From Euptelea pleiosperma (lineage: Eukaryota > Streptophyta > Magnoliopsida > Ranunculales > Eupteleaceae), in assembly GCA_035048495.1 (NCBI GenBank), contig CM068553.1, positions 23,499,190 through 23,563,189 of the forward strand: a stretch of 64,000 nucleotides of DNA, given 5' to 3'. Shown one piece after another: positions 1 to 12,019 of the stretch. Within the stretch, counting starts at the first letter, position 1; each line of letters begins with the position of its first letter. The notes under the pieces were generated by a model, which was given only the letters and a program-made list of their open reading frames with translations, did not search any database and had not been told where the DNA came from. Both the position numbers and the translations under genes were made by a program.

Positions 1-66
1 CTTTTCACTTCAGCAACTTTCCAATTCTGTCTTTACGTCCTTTTTCGCACTCCCGTACACCCGAGC

Positions 67-79
67 GGCAGCGGCGCCA
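67..79 (-). promoter_or_regulatory. Primer binding site of a minus-strand Athila-like element
   Basis: On the minus strand the sequence reads TGGCGCCGCTGCC, two bases after the LTR end (CTTTCA) at 82. It resembles the tRNA-Asp type primer site (TGGCGCCGTTGCC) known from Athila/Tat elements, with one mismatch. It shows that LTR copy A is the 5' LTR of an element whose body lies left of the window. Bases 1-66 are leader of that element and hold no gene I can see. Confidence 0.75.
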
Positions 80-81
80 TT

Positions 82-1272
82 TGAAAGTAGGTTTTTTCCG
101 CGTCGTTGGTTACGGAAACCCTAGAATCAACAAGATTTGTAATTTATCTGAGATTTCCTGCAAAATTCAGAGATTTTAGCATAGGGATTCGTGTCGGATG
201 TCGATCCGCACTTGGGATTAGGGAACGTGCAGTAAAGAACATAAAATGACTCATTTTTTTTTTTTTTTTAGAAACCGTTTGATTCCCCTCTTTAAAAAAA
301 ATGTTTTGTCACCTTTTTTTTTAGAAAATTCCTTTTTTGAAAACCTTCACTCCATTTTAGAAAATTCCTTTTTGAAAAAGAATGTGAATTTAGCAAGGAT
401 GTGGAAAAGGGTTTGCTTAAGAACCGTGGGGCCCACATTAAATTAAGCAAGAATGTGGGGTCCAATACATGGCTCATTGATAATGGGCTTGTATTCTAGC
501 TCGGCTTTGGCCCATGAACATGGAGTGATGAGGGTCGTTAAATTTTTAAGATGGTGACATGGCTGATAGGAGGAATAATCGGATGATCTGCTGACGATCG
601 GATGGTAGAAGTAGAAGGCAGTTGATGGAGATCAGCAAAGGTAGGCCATAGGATTGAGAGATTGTGAAGGAACAGAGGATAAGATGGTTGATATTGATAA
701 TAGAGGGAGAGAATGAGGGTTTAGAGAGAGGAGAGAGAAAAATTATACAAAATTGAGATAAAATGCTAGCAGAGGGTCTGGAACCCTAGTCTCTGACTTG
801 GTCTTCTGGATGCTTTCCCAACTGAGCATGTCCTCGTCTTCTGTTAGTTGATAAGCTTTAATCTCCTTAGTCTCTTCTTTGAGGGCTTGTCTCTCCTCTC
901 TTGGTCGTCCCTCGATTCCGTCGACTCTCTGGCTCTTCCCGTCTTCGGCCTATATCTCCTCATCTTTAACTTGTTGGCTCTTGAGCTTTGATCCTAGGTT
1001 CTGGAAGTTGATTGTGGGCCCGCATGCCGTCAAAATTGCCCAATTAGTGCTCCTACGATAGAAAAATCACGTAATGAGAATGACTTCGCATGTAGGTCAA
1101 ATAAATGCGTATAAATGCATGCGAATACACCGTTTTAACCAGAAGAGTGTGTCCTACAGAATGAGAAAAACTCTGACGTAGAAATGTTGATAAAAAATAC
1201 AGTTTTACGTAGAAGAGTGTGACAATACTAGAAGGATAATTGCTAAAAATAAGCACTTTTGAGCGAATATCA
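82..1272 (-). mobile_element. LTR copy A: 5' LTR of a minus-strand Athila-like element, internally deleted
   Basis: On the minus strand it starts TGATATTCGC at 1272 and ends TTTCA at 82, the same termini as seven other LTR copies in the window. At 1191 bp it is less than half the length of the complete copies. The U3 tandem repeats, TATA region, hairpins and intron donor of the other copies are not recognisable, though the acceptor-like TGCAGG near 157-162 remains. It is followed on its own strand by a PBS, so it is a 5' LTR and not a solo LTR. Its flank at 1273 is the leader of a plus-strand relative. Small open frames inside (246-477, 879-1061) are not genes. Confidence 0.8.
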
Positions 1273-1695
1273 GCGGTTAGTTGCGTGTGGACTAGGAACA
1301 CGCACCAACCCTAGCTTAACCCGAGGGAACACTCTTCTTATCTACTTGACCAATCCGGTTAGTCTGGGACGTACTTAAGTCAGTCATTATGCCGCACGTC
1401 TGTCTAGGCTTCGGATTGCCTTGTTGTTAACTAGAGTTAGTACTAAAGGATTCGCTCTGAAGAGTGTAGCCTGGTGAGAACCTCTGAGTGCAAAATAGTT
1501 AGTCCGGCGATTAAAAGATAAACCAGTGGTCCGCCCACTGTCATAATCTACTCTAGCCCCAAAACTAACAAAGATAATTCCTAAAATATATCCTAATTGC
1601 TTACAATAGGATTATCTATGCTTGGTGTGCATCATTTAGGATAGTGTTCCTCTCTGGCAACTTTTTGCCAAGTATAGAGCTAGCCTCATCAGCGT
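1273..1695 (+). other. Leader region upstream of Athila-like gag
   Basis: This 423-bp stretch lies between LTR A and the gag ATG and contains no open frame of note. By position it is the 5' untranslated leader of the plus-strand element, which would normally follow a PBS. The junction at 1272/1273 has no duplicated 5-mer visible on the other side of LTR A (CCATT at 77-81 against GCGGT at 1273-1277), as expected if LTR A belongs to a longer element whose far end is outside the window. Confidence 0.55.
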
Positions 1696-3740
1696 ATGCC
1701 CGTTTGGACTCGTCCGAACAAGCGCTTGATTCGATTTGAGAATCACGTACCTACAGTGGATCCTCTACTAAATTCTTCCCCATCTCTTTCCCCACCTGCC
1801 TCCCCTAGTACTACTACCTTTGTAGTCATGGCAGTCGAACGACCTCTTATCGAGACGTTTGCCCCTATCTCTGCTAATCCGCCCACTTGCATTATTCTCC
1901 CACCTACTACAGCGGTACAGTTTGAGATCAGGCCACAGACAATCCAAATGCTGCCAACCTTTCGTGGTCTCCCAAGAGAAGATCCATATTCCCATATTAG
2001 GGAATTCCAACATGTCATCCTACTTTTCAAGAATCAGAACCTTGATGATGACAATGTCCGTCTGCGAGTTTTCCCATTCTCGCTCAAAGACCGAGCCTCA
2101 GATTGGCTCTACTCCTTACCCGCTGATTCAATCAGCAGTTGGAAAGAGTTGGTGGGCAAATTCATGTCTAAATTCTACCCCATGACTCGGACCAACCAAA
2201 TGAAGCAACTCATTCAAGACTTTCAACAGAAGTCCGATGAGAAATTTTTCGAAGCATGGGATAGATTCCAAGACTACCTGACTAAGTGTCCCCACCATAG
2301 CATCGACAAGGGCAATCTTGTCCACGTCTTCTATAAGGGACTTACTGATGAGTCTCGGACCATGGTAGAGTCAATATGCCAAGGAAAATTCCTGCACCAA
2401 ACTCCGACCGATGCATACAAATTCTTGGGAGAGTTAAGAGAAAACTCTCAACATTGGACGACTGACTCCTAGTTCAGTCGAACCACTTCGGTCCAAAGGA
2501 CAACCAAGGGACATGATGCTATAGTTGATACTGAGCTTCGATCTGTCATTCAAGAGTTGAGCAAGCCAGTCTCGACACTGGCTGTGTTTGTATAAAAGCC
2601 TACTCAACAATCTACCCCAGTCATGCATGTGGGACACGAGAGCCCTATGGAATCCTGCACCCTTTGTCTGCAACCCTCCCATACTACTGAGCATTGTCCT
2701 TTGAATGAATGATGGTCTAATCCTCTTCAGGAAGAAGTTTGTGCTTTCAGCACATACAAACCACCCACTCAGAACTCGTATAGTCAATCTTATCATCCTG
2801 ACACGAGAAATCACCCTAACTTCTCTTGGAGGCCTCAGTCTACTCAACCTCCGCGTCAACCTCAGGGTATGTATCCTCCTGGATTCAATCAACCCAATAG
2901 GCAATTCAATTAGGGACAATACCAGCAGAGTCAGTACCCATCTACTCAAAACCAGCAGTTCCAACAGGGTCAATACTCTAGACAACCGAGCACTTTTCAG
3001 AATCAGCAAAGAGTCCCACAGACCTTTCAGAACCAACCGATTGTCCCAACTAATTCTCCAGCCTATAACTATAATGCCCCGATGAGCTCGAGTCGTGAAT
3101 TGGTGCCTCAGCTCCCATTAGCTGCCCTCCAACAGTCGGTCCCTTAATCCGGTATCGAAGACCTTCTAGCTCAACTCATTACTCAGCAACAACAATCTAT
3201 GCAACGCCTAGAGCAACAGCAACAACAATCCATGCTTCGTCTAGAGCAACGCTTAGGCAACCTGGAAGCTGAGAAAGCTAAAGGCATCTTCCCTAGCCAA
3301 CCCATCGCTAACCCAAAAGGAAATGCTAAAGGAGCAGTATATGAGATCGGTTCCCAATCTCAGAGCCAGAATGAGAATTGTCAAGGGGAGGTGCAAGCTA
3401 TAACCACCCTACGATCTGAAAAAACTGTGGACATAGGAGTCCAACCACCGCCGGTGCCATCTCAAGCACCCATCACTCGTACAGAAGAAACTAGTACCAA
3501 TCCTAACTCTGCACCAACGTCAGATATCCCTGTGCAGAAATCGAAGGCTAAAGACAAATCCATTTGTCGAGTAAAGCCTCCCTTCCCGGACAGACTTGTC
3601 CAAGATAAGCGGGATCAGCAATTCTCAGAGATCTTAGACGTCTTTAAAGATGTCCAGATTAATATCCCATTCCTTTCTGCTATCAAGCAAATCCCCTCCT
3701 ATGCCAAATTCCTCAAGGACTTGTGCACAGTCAAGCGGCG
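1696..3740 (+). pseudogene. Athila-like gag, degenerate, with CCHC zinc knuckle
   Basis: The first 258 codons are open and contain a retrotransposon gag domain at about residues 75-230, with the words PTFRGLPREDPY, FPFSLKDRASDWL and EAWDRFQDYL typical of Athila gag. A TAG at 2470-2472 ends this frame, but the same frame continues with a second stop near 2594 to a zinc knuckle at 2656-2697 (CX2CX4HX4C, reading CTLC...H...HC). After a frame change comes a Gln-rich linker with more stops (near 2911 and 3146), then an open stretch at 3199-3828 with a Q-rich coiled segment and the conserved words VQINIPFL and PSYAKFLKDLC. A frameshift near 3735-3750 separates it from protease. Several stops fit CAA or CAG codons changed to TAA or TAG. 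Gag would form the virus-like particle in the cytoplasm. Confidence 0.85.
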
Positions 3741-5558
3741 CACACATACCCAAAGCTGCCTTCTTGGCAGAAAAAGCTACTGCGTTCATTCAACGCAACA
3801 GTGTGATCAAACACAAGGATCCGGGTAGCCCAACTATCCAATGCGAAATTGGAGATAATTTTAGCTGTACTGCCATGCTAGATTTAGGGGCTAGCGTCAA
3901 CCTCATACCGTTCTCAGTATATCAGCAGTTAGGACTGAAAGATATGAAGCCTACCAATGTCACCCTGAAATTAGCTGATCAGTCCATCAAGATTCCAAGA
4001 GGAATCATTGAAGATGTCCCTGTAAAAGTCGCTGACTTTTATTATCCTGTGGACTTTATCATTCTCGACACTGAGCCGTGTCAGGATAACCGCATTCCGG
4101 TCATCTTAGGCCGTCCTTTCCTTGCCACCGCGAATGCACACATCGGGTGTCAGGACGGAAACATGTCCATTACTTTCGGAAACCTCAAAGCTGAGGTCAA
4201 TATCTTTCGTCTAATGCAACAGGATGCCAATCGCGATGTGGCTGATGAAATATGTGCCGTTGAGAGTCTAATCCCGAACTCTACCGAAGACATTCTTAAA
4301 CAGTGTTTAGCACACTTTGGGATTGACTTTGCAACAGAGTCAGCTATTTCTGATCTCAATGATCTTTTGGAGACTGCTCTATTGCTAGAGATCCCCGCTC
4401 CACTCATCGAGTTCGAGCCTCTGATAACCATGGCCAGAGAACCCATCCTTCCTTTACCTACTAAAGTCAAACCTCTTCAATCCGTGTCTTCTGTGACACC
4501 TACTTCAACTCCATCTGCTCCAACATTGGAGCTCAAGCCACTTCCAACAGATCTTTCCTATGCCTATCTTGATCCTAAGGAAACCTACCCTGTCATTATT
4601 GCTTCCGCTTTGTCTGAGAGTGAACATAAGAAACTTCTCGAGCTGCTCAACGAGCACAAATCTGCGATAGGTTGGACTATAGATGATATTCGTGGCATAG
4701 ACTCCTCGGTGTGCCAACATCACATCTATCTCGAGGATGAATCCAAAACCTCTCGAGAACACCAGAGGAGGTTGAACCCCGTCTTGAAGGATGTAGTCCG
4801 GGACGAGGTCCTTAAACTGTCAGATGCGGGTATCATTTACCCCATCTCCGATAGCAAATGGGTGAGTCCTATTCATGTCGTCCCTAAAAAGGCAGGATTC
4901 ACAGTTGTGGAAAATGAGAACAAGGAAATGGTCACCCAGCGCCTGAAGAAAGGGTGGAGAGTCTGCATCGATTACCGACGACTCGACACCAACACTAGGA
5001 AGGACCATTTTCTTTTACCCTTCATAGACCAGATGTTGGAGAGACTAGCAGATCACTCCTATTACTGCTTCCTTGATGGTTACTCAGGGTATAATCAAAT
5101 CCCCATCGCCCCTGAGGATCACGAGAAGACTACTTTCACCTGTCCCTTTGGCACTTTTGCCTACAAGCGCATGCCCTTTGGCCTCTGCAATGCACCCGCG
5201 ACCTTTCAAAGGTGTATGATGAGCATATTCTCTGACATGGTGGAAAAATTCCTCGAAGTCTTTATGGACTACTTCTCAGTTTTTGAGTCATCCTTTGATG
5301 ACTGTCTGAACCATCTAGGGCTTGTACTTCAATGTTGTCAGGACAAGGGACTTGTCCTCAATTGGGAGAAATGCGACTTTATGGTAAAGAAAGGCATAGT
5401 TCTGGGACATGTCATTTCCCATCAGGGCATTGAGGTCGACAAAGCTAAAATCGATATCATCTCGACCTTGCCCATTCCTAAGTCCGTACGTGACATCCGG
5501 TCCCTTTTGGGACACGGAGGATTCTATAGGCGATTCATCAAGGACTTCTCTTAAATCG
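3735..5558 (+). pseudogene. Athila-like protease and reverse transcriptase, 5' part of pol, inactivated
   Basis: The open stretch continues from the frameshift near 3740 to a TAA at 5551-5553. The aspartic protease has its active-site word DLGAS at about 3881-3895, followed by VILGRPFLAT. The reverse transcriptase starts near 4790 (GIIYPISDSKWVSP) and includes CIDYRRLD, CFLDGYSGYNQI and CNAPATFQRC. The catalytic FMDD box reads FMDY: the second Asp is TAC at 5270-5272, which should abolish polymerase activity. The frame ends with IKDFS then TAA immediately before solo LTR B; the same reading frame resumes after it at 8073. The TAA lies partly inside the duplicated target AATCG and is a separate lesion from the insertion. 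Confidence 0.9.
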
Positions 5559-8067
5559 TGAAAGTAGGGTTTTTCCGCGTCGTTGGTAACGGAAACCCTA
5601 ATCTCAACACATTTTTAATTTATCCGAGACATTTAACCTGTAAAATGAGCAATTTTGCACAGTGGCTCGTGTCGGATGTCGATCCGCACTCAGGATTAAT
5701 CAGATTAGAGCAATAAGGAACATAAAATAACAGAATTTTGTCAAACTCGAATCAAAATAAACTTTATTTCTTGAATTCAACTGTAACTTACAATTAAAAC
5801 ATGAGATAATTAATCTATAAAACAATAAACCTAAATTAAGTAGAGAGAGAAGATAGATGGCCTAGAGAGAGAAATAGAAATTAGAGAGAAAATAAGGAAG
5901 AAAAAGATAAAGAGGAGAAGAGAGAGAAAGTAAAGAGAGAAAAATGGAAGAAACTAGGGAGAGAGAGCTAGAGAAAGAAACTAGAGAGGATGGAAGAGAA
6001 GAGAAAGTGAAGAAACTTACCACTTACCGGAGAGATCGCATCGGCCTAGATCGCACGGTCTAGGTGAAGGTGGTTTAGGACATGATGGTGCTGAAGATAC
6101 CCCTTTTTTTCAGAGTGGTTGGGTCGTCGGCCAAGGAGAGAGTCCAAGGAGCATCTATGGTGGAGGACCTTGGTGCATGGAAGTCGGGGTGGTCTTCTTG
6201 AACGGTGCACACGTAGGAAGCGATACACCCCACTAGTTGAGGCACCACGTGGTGGCTGGCCAAGAGGAGATCTACCTCTTGAGTTGGAAGGATAGTCCGT
6301 GAGTGGGAAGAGAAGGCAGTGACGGTGCATCAGAGGAGGAGGACGAGATCAGGCGGTGGAGAGGAGAGGAATCAGCAGGCGGTGCATATGCTGCAAGGTG
6401 GTGGTGCGTGAGGAGCTCGCGGTTGAGGAGGTGAGAGATCGCCGGAAGTTGAAGCAACCGAACTTGCTGGTTCATTTTCAGGCGAAGGAGCAGCCATTCT
6501 TCAATGGAGGATGAAGCATGAAGATGGCAATGGTGGAGGTGCTGTTGCAGGTGGGCTGAGGAGGGCGGTTCGTGACGTGGTGGCCGGAGTTGCAGGCTGC
6601 AACTCCGGTAAGAAAACGCAACAAGAAGCGGTGTGGCCCGTGGCAGCAAGCTCTGCTGCGCACAGGCGGAGGGGGGGAAGTTTTAGATGAAGGAGAAGAA
6701 GAAGGAGACAGCAGCAAGAGGCGGAAGCAGACACGGTCGGAGTTCTGCAACTCCGGCCGGTAGATGAAGGTGAAGAAGACGGTGGTGGGGTTTTAGGAGC
6801 TGCAGGCCGTTGCAGGCCGTTGTAGGCCAGACCAGTAGCGTGGGTGGCCACTAAAGTGGCTGAACTGAGCAGGATGTGAGTGGTAGCGAGTTGGACACCT
6901 GCTGGCCGGAGTTGCAGACCTGCAACTCCGGCAGAAGAAGATAGAGAAGAAGAAGAAAGAAGAAGAGAAGAAGAAAAAGAAAAGAAGAAGAAGAAGGGGC
7001 CGAGGATGAAAGGGAAGGAGAGGAGAAAAGGGGAGAGGGATTAGGGTTCGAACGAACCCCTCTCCTTCTCCTTTTAAAGCTCCCTATTTCCTTTAATGGA
7101 AATAGGGTATTCTATGGGGAATCTCCCCATTTAGTGGACCCCCCATTTTTTTAAAATTTAATTAAAATTATTTTGAAATTCACGGGGTCCACTAACTGGT
7201 CGGACAGCGGGTCGATGATGATGGGCCCGGCTACTGGCCCACATGGATTGATGATGTCCATCGTCTCACAAGATGATGTGACAGACAGTCTGATGGCGAT
7301 CGGATGGATGGTGACTTGATTGGGACCCAGATTGGTAGATCGACAGATCTAGAGAGATCCAACGGTCCGATTGAAGATCCAACGGTCCGATGGAAGATCC
7401 AACGGTCAGAAAGCTAAGGGAGATGAGATAGAGCTGATGGGCAGGAGTTCTGGGGTTAGGTCAGTAGATTCGAGGACCGAGAGATGAAGAGAGAGAGAGA
7501 ATAAGGAGAGATGAAAGAGAAAGTATCAGAAAATAGAGAGAAAAGCACTGGCGGAGGGTCTGGAACCCTAGTCTTCACTGTGACCATCCTCACGCTTCTC
7601 CAGTAGAGTCGACTATCATTCTTTGCTGGCTCATGTGGCTTTAAACGCTTTGGTCCGTCTCTTGGTCATTGGCTCTCCTACTCTCTTCGTTCTTTGGGCC
7701 GGCTTTTTGGTCCTCTTATTCAGCCCATATTTGGCCCATATCTTCTAGTCATAGCATGTGGGCTCTTTAAGCTTTGATAATGGGCTTTCATGATCGATTT
7801 GGGCCCACAAGTCTCGAGAATCGTCCCACCGGGGTTTCCTGCGATAGAAGAAGCGCGTAATGAGACTTTATCAGAACGGCTTAATATCTAGATTTCCGAA
7901 AATGTGTTTAATGCATGCAAATATACCATTTCGTCCAGAAAAGTGTGTTCTACGCAACAGAAGAGACTATTACGTAGAAAAGTAGATAAATAGAGCATTT
8001 TACGTAGGAGAATGCAATAACGCTAAAAGGATAATTGCTTAAAATAAGCACTTTTCAGCGAATATCA
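5559..8067 (-). mobile_element. LTR copy B: solo LTR inserted in Athila-like pol, TSD AATCG
   Basis: The element has the family termini (TGAAAGTAGG at 5559, GAATATCA ending 8067, read on plus) and is flanked by perfect 5-bp duplications AATCG at 5554-5558 and 8068-8072. Removing it restores continuity of RT and RNase H sequence. At 2509 bp with no internal region, PBS or PPT, it is a solo LTR. On the minus strand it carries three 20-bp repeats (about 7350-7412), a 26-bp near-palindrome at 7082-7107, a TATA-like ctttaaaa, hairpins near 6578 and 6903, and an intron-like segment at 5638-6027 (donor CCG/GTAAGTGG). Open frames at 6046-6851 on both strands are low-complexity shadows. Confidence 0.93.
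5638..6027 (-). other. Intron-like segment in LTR copy B
   Basis: Read on the minus strand it starts GTAAGTGG after CCG at 6028-6030 and ends TTTTACAG at 5638. The interior is rich in CTCT. The same arrangement at the same place relative to the LTR 3' end occurs in copies C, C2, D, E and F. That it is spliced is inferred from the sequence only. Confidence 0.4.
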
Positions 8068-8072
8068 AATCG

Positions 8073-8626
8073 CTCGACCTCTGTCCCATCTTCTGGCTAA
8101 AGATAGTCCTTTCGACTTTAATGCTGACTGTGTCAAGGCATTTGAGCGTCTCAAATCTGAGCTCACTACTGCGCCCATTATCCGTCCCCAAGACTGGACT
8201 CTACCTTTCGAGGTAATGTGCGATGCTTCTGACTACGCGTTAGGCGCTTTTCTGGGGCAGAGAGTTGATAAAAGGTCACATGTGATCTACTACGCGAGCA
8301 AAACTCTTAACTCTGCCCAAATGAATTACTCCACCACTGAGAAAGAACTCCTGGCGGTAGTCTTCGCCCTGGATAAATTTCGTCAATACCTCTTAGCCAC
8401 TAAGGTGGTCGTGTACACTGATCATGCAGCCCTTCGTTATCTCATGTCGAAAAAGGAAACCAAGCCTCGATTAATTCGATGGATTCTCTTACTGCAGGAA
8501 TTCGACCTCGAGATTAAGGATAAGAAAGGAACTGAGAATGTAGTGGCTGATCACTTGTCTAGACTGACTTTAGAGTCATCCTTCGACACCCAGCCCATCC
8601 CTAAGACTATGTCTCCAAATAGATAG
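8073..8626 (+). pseudogene. Athila-like RNase H, continuation of interrupted pol
   Basis: Immediately after the right target duplication of LTR B the frame reads ARPLSHLL, the RT-RNase H connector that follows IKDFS at 5550. The RNase H domain follows with acidic active-site residues in place: CDAS near 8220, the Glu of TEKELLAV near 8340, and YTDHAAL near 8418, then the C-terminal word [12 protein letters not shown] at 8624-8626 ends the frame at a deletion junction: the following sequence belongs to the middle of the integrase, so the connector, the integrase zinc finger and the first catalytic Asp are missing. Confidence 0.88.
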
Positions 8627-9439
8627 AAGTCATTCCCACCAAGACCAATGACCACAAAGTAGTGGTCAAATTCCTAAAAGAGTTCATCTTCGCCCAATTC
8701 GGTGCTCCTAAGGCCATCATTAGTTATGGGGGCACCCATTTCCGTAATAGGATATTCGAGAAATTAATGAAAAAGTATGGGGTAACCCACAAGGTTGCCC
8801 TAGCTTATCATCCGCAGACTAGTGGTCAAGTAGAGGTTTCTAATCATCAGATCAAGCAGATCTTGGAGAAGACAGTCAATACCACACGTAAAGACTGGTC
8901 TACTTATCTCACTGATGCGTTATGGGCATACAGAACCGCCTACAAAACACCACTCAATATGTCTCCCTATCGTTTGGTCTTTGGGAAACCCTGTCATCTT
9001 CCTGTAGAAATTGAACATCGTGCCTTATGGGCCATTAAGAAGCTTAACTTCGACCTAGAAATCGCAAGGGAGGAGAGGAAACTTCAAATGAATGAGTTAG
9101 AAGAACTCAGAAATGATGCCTACAACTTGTCCAAGAATTACAAAACAAAGATGAAGTGGATACATGACAAGAGCATCCTCAGGAAAGAGTTCCATCCAGG
9201 ACAGAAGGTCCTTCTTTATAATTCTCGTCTCCCTCTCTTCCCTGGGAAACTAAAATCTAGGTGGACCGGTCCTTATATGGTTACCGCAGTCACACCCTTT
9301 GGGGCAATCACTATTGAGGATCCCAAGGATCACTCCTCATTCTAGGTAAATAGCCAGCATCTTAAGCAGTTCCATGAACTTGATGTGTCGTTCATTCAGA
9401 CTTTTGAGATTGATCTCATGGATCCTGTCTATGTCGACT
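8623..9439 (+). pseudogene. Athila-like integrase, N-terminally deleted, second catalytic Asp lost
   Basis: The frame starts abruptly within the integrase core ([15 protein letters not shown]) and runs to a TAG at 9343-9345, then in the same frame to the normal-looking end near 9439. The zinc finger and first Asp are deleted. The second catalytic position, normally SDGG, reads SYGG (TAT at 8725-8727). The third residue, Glu in GQVEVSN, is present. The words [20 protein letters not shown] and [15 protein letters not shown] identify a plant gypsy integrase, and the C-terminal [10 protein letters not shown] is retained. Integrase would insert the cDNA into the genome; this copy cannot. Confidence 0.9.
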
Positions 9440-11346
9440 GATGATACACTCAGTCTCCTATGCTCCAACTTGATTGGGGGTGCCTGTCACCCCCGTCATG
9501 TCTGGCTGAAGATGTAAAACTTAGCGCTTTCGGAAAGGCAATTTCGGTATTCCTAGAGTACATGAGTCTCATGCATTTGTTATTACTGTTATATCTCTGG
9601 AAATGCAGGTACATTCATTCTTCCGATCATCGGGTACCACACATTGTCGAGTTTATGCCGACTTGGTAACATCCTCCCTGAACCTTTGCTTCATCATCAC
9701 TGATTTTTTATCATTTTATGTTCCGGTCATGAGCACCGAGGACAGTGCTGTATTTTGGTTGGGGGTGGGTATTTACCAAAACTCATGTCTTCATTTTGAT
9801 AAAAAAAAAAAAAAAAAAAAATTGTTTTTGGGGTGATTTCCGATGTTCTCCAAAAGTTTTCTAGAATTTCAAAAATGTGTCAAATACCCTGACTTTGATT
9901 AACTGAAAACCTCCGTTAAGTCAGTATTGAGGATGTCAATTTTTGTTAGCGTTGAGTCAAGTCAAGCGTGACTACAGCAGGTTTGAAAACTCAGAAAAAC
10001 TCATATTCGGCACAATTGTATACTATCAATATCAGAGTCATCCTAAGTTTAGAAATTCTGGAGATCCTATGAGAATAATTGTGGAGACCTAACCCAGTGA
10101 GCTTTCGAGCCTTTAATTAATTCAGAGGGTTATACAACAATTCTGAGTCACAAGATGACTCACTATTCTTCTTGCCTGCAATATTCGTTGAGAGATCTCA
10201 TTACACTTTTATTTGATCATGGAACTCGGAACGACATCAAAATTGGATTACTACAACAGAACCTTCTCTGTATCCAGTCAAGACAGTATACATGATAGTG
10301 CAAACCCTAGAAAATGATTTAGGCCATTTTTTTCTGAACTATTCAGCCTTTTTACTCACCCGAATTATACTTCACTAGAAACCACTTGAACCCTTCTATA
10401 AAAGCCTTTTCTTTGTAAACCCATCAACCTAAAATCCAGTCCAGCTACGAAGCATGACTGGCTACCCTTATTTTGAGATGGACAAAAGAATAACTGATAT
10501 GGGTGTACCGTGAACAAAAAAAATGGTAAAGAAGAAGAATCAAAAGGAAAAGAAAGTGGTTCAAGCTGAAAACAAAATATGGAAAGAAAGTATGAAGAAG
10601 AGCTGAAAAGAAATTGAGCAGTCTCAGAAATATCAAGAAAAAGAGAAAAATACGAAAAAATGAAAAAGAACCAGATAATGGTGTTACGCCGCAGGAAAAA
10701 TGCAAGAAAATGGCAATATCCTCTCAAGATCTTTGAAATCCTGTATCCCTTTATCTCTCTACACCTGACCTAAGCCTCATTACAACCCAGGAAAGTCCTA
10801 CTTGATTCTAGGATAGTACGATCATAAAATGTGGAGATTGGAGAAAGGGAAGCTATAGAGTTTTATTTGACGTTCCCGAGTGAAGTGGTATTCCAATCAT
10901 GAGATCTTCTTCTGTTAAAGATGTCCTTCCTTTAAATAATACATATGTGAGATCTTTTGCCTCTTTATATTAAATACATCTCCTCACATATAAATTGAGA
11001 GAAAAGAAGAAAACCCTTCTTGTGTGATTCTATTATGAGTGCTAAACATGTGAGATTTGAGGTCGAGGCATAAAAACTTAGAGGTGATTTGGAAATCTTT
11101 CTTGTCGAATGATGAGAACGTTGAGCACACACACACGTAGAGTCTGACTATTCTGGGTCATGATTATCAGTCTATAGTCTTGCCAAAACTTTCCAACTCT
11201 TCGCTAGCATGTAACTATTTTTGCATCCATTCAATGATTTGACGAACGGTATTTTCCCGGAGCTAATATAAAAAAGTGTGCAGCATGTGCAGAGCCCTTT
11301 TAAGCTCATTTATTTTGCACTAATTGCCAAGGATTGGCAATATGCT
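9440..11346 (+). other. 3' non-coding region of the Athila-like element
   Basis: About 1.9 kb lies between the end of pol and the PPT. Some Athila elements carry an env-like frame here, but I find only short frames (for example 9603-9836 and 10365-10727 minus), none with convincing composition. A poly-A run at about 9801-9820 and A-rich purine stretches around 10490-10690 are present. Nothing else is recognisable. Confidence 0.6.
9757..9770 (+). other. Internal PPT-like tract
   Basis: GGTTGGGGGTGGGT lies 300 bp after the pol end and shares GGTTGGGGGT with the PPT adjacent to the 3' LTR at 11347. Two such tracts bracket the 1.6 kb 3' region. An extra plus-strand priming function is inference. 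Confidence 0.5.
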
Positions 11347-11358
11347 GGTTGGGGGTTG
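11347..11358 (+). promoter_or_regulatory. Polypurine tract adjoining the 3' LTR
   Basis: GGTTGGGGGTTG lies directly against the LTR start TGATATTCGC at 11359. Position and composition are those of the plus-strand primer of an LTR retrotransposon. It ties the LTR family to the Athila-like internal region. Confidence 0.8.
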
Positions 11359-12019
11359 TGATATTCGCTCAAAAGTGCTTATTTTAAGCAATTATCCTTT
11401 TAGCGTTATTGCATTCTCCTACGTTAAAATACTCTATTTATCTACTTTTCTACGTAAGAGTCTCTTGTGTTGCGTAGAACACACTTTTCTGGATGATATG
11501 GTATATTTGCATGCATTAAACACATTTTCGGAAGTCTAGACATGTAGTCATTCTGATAGAGTCTCATTACGCGCTTTTTCTGTCGCAGGAAACCTTGATG
11601 GGATAATTCTCGAGACTTGCGAGCCCACATCGATCAGGAAAGCCCATTATCAAAGCTTAAAGAGCCCACATGCTATGACTAGAAGATATTGGCCAAATAT
11701 GAGCTGAATAAGAGGACCAAAAAGTCGGCCCAAAGAACGGAGAGAGTAGGAGAGCCAATGACCAAGAGACGGACCAAAGCGGTTAAAGCCACATGAGTCA
11801 GCAAAGAATGATAGCCTACTCTACTGGAGAAGCGTGAGGATGGTCACAGTGAAGACCAGGGTTCCAGACCCTCTGCCAATACTTTTCTCCATTTTTTTGA
11901 TACTTTCTCTCTCATCTCTCCTTATTCTCTCTCTCTCTTCATCTCCAGATCCTCGAATCTATTGACCTAACCCCAGAACTCCTGCCCATCGACTCTATCT
12001 CATCTCCCTTAGCTTTCTG

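Noticed and set aside
6046..6851. Several overlapping minus-strand frames in LTR B
   Set aside because: Inside the solo LTR leader, low complexity, mutually overlapping.
9440..11346. Possible env-like gene after pol
   Set aside because: Only short frames, none with a membrane segment pattern or composition that stands out.
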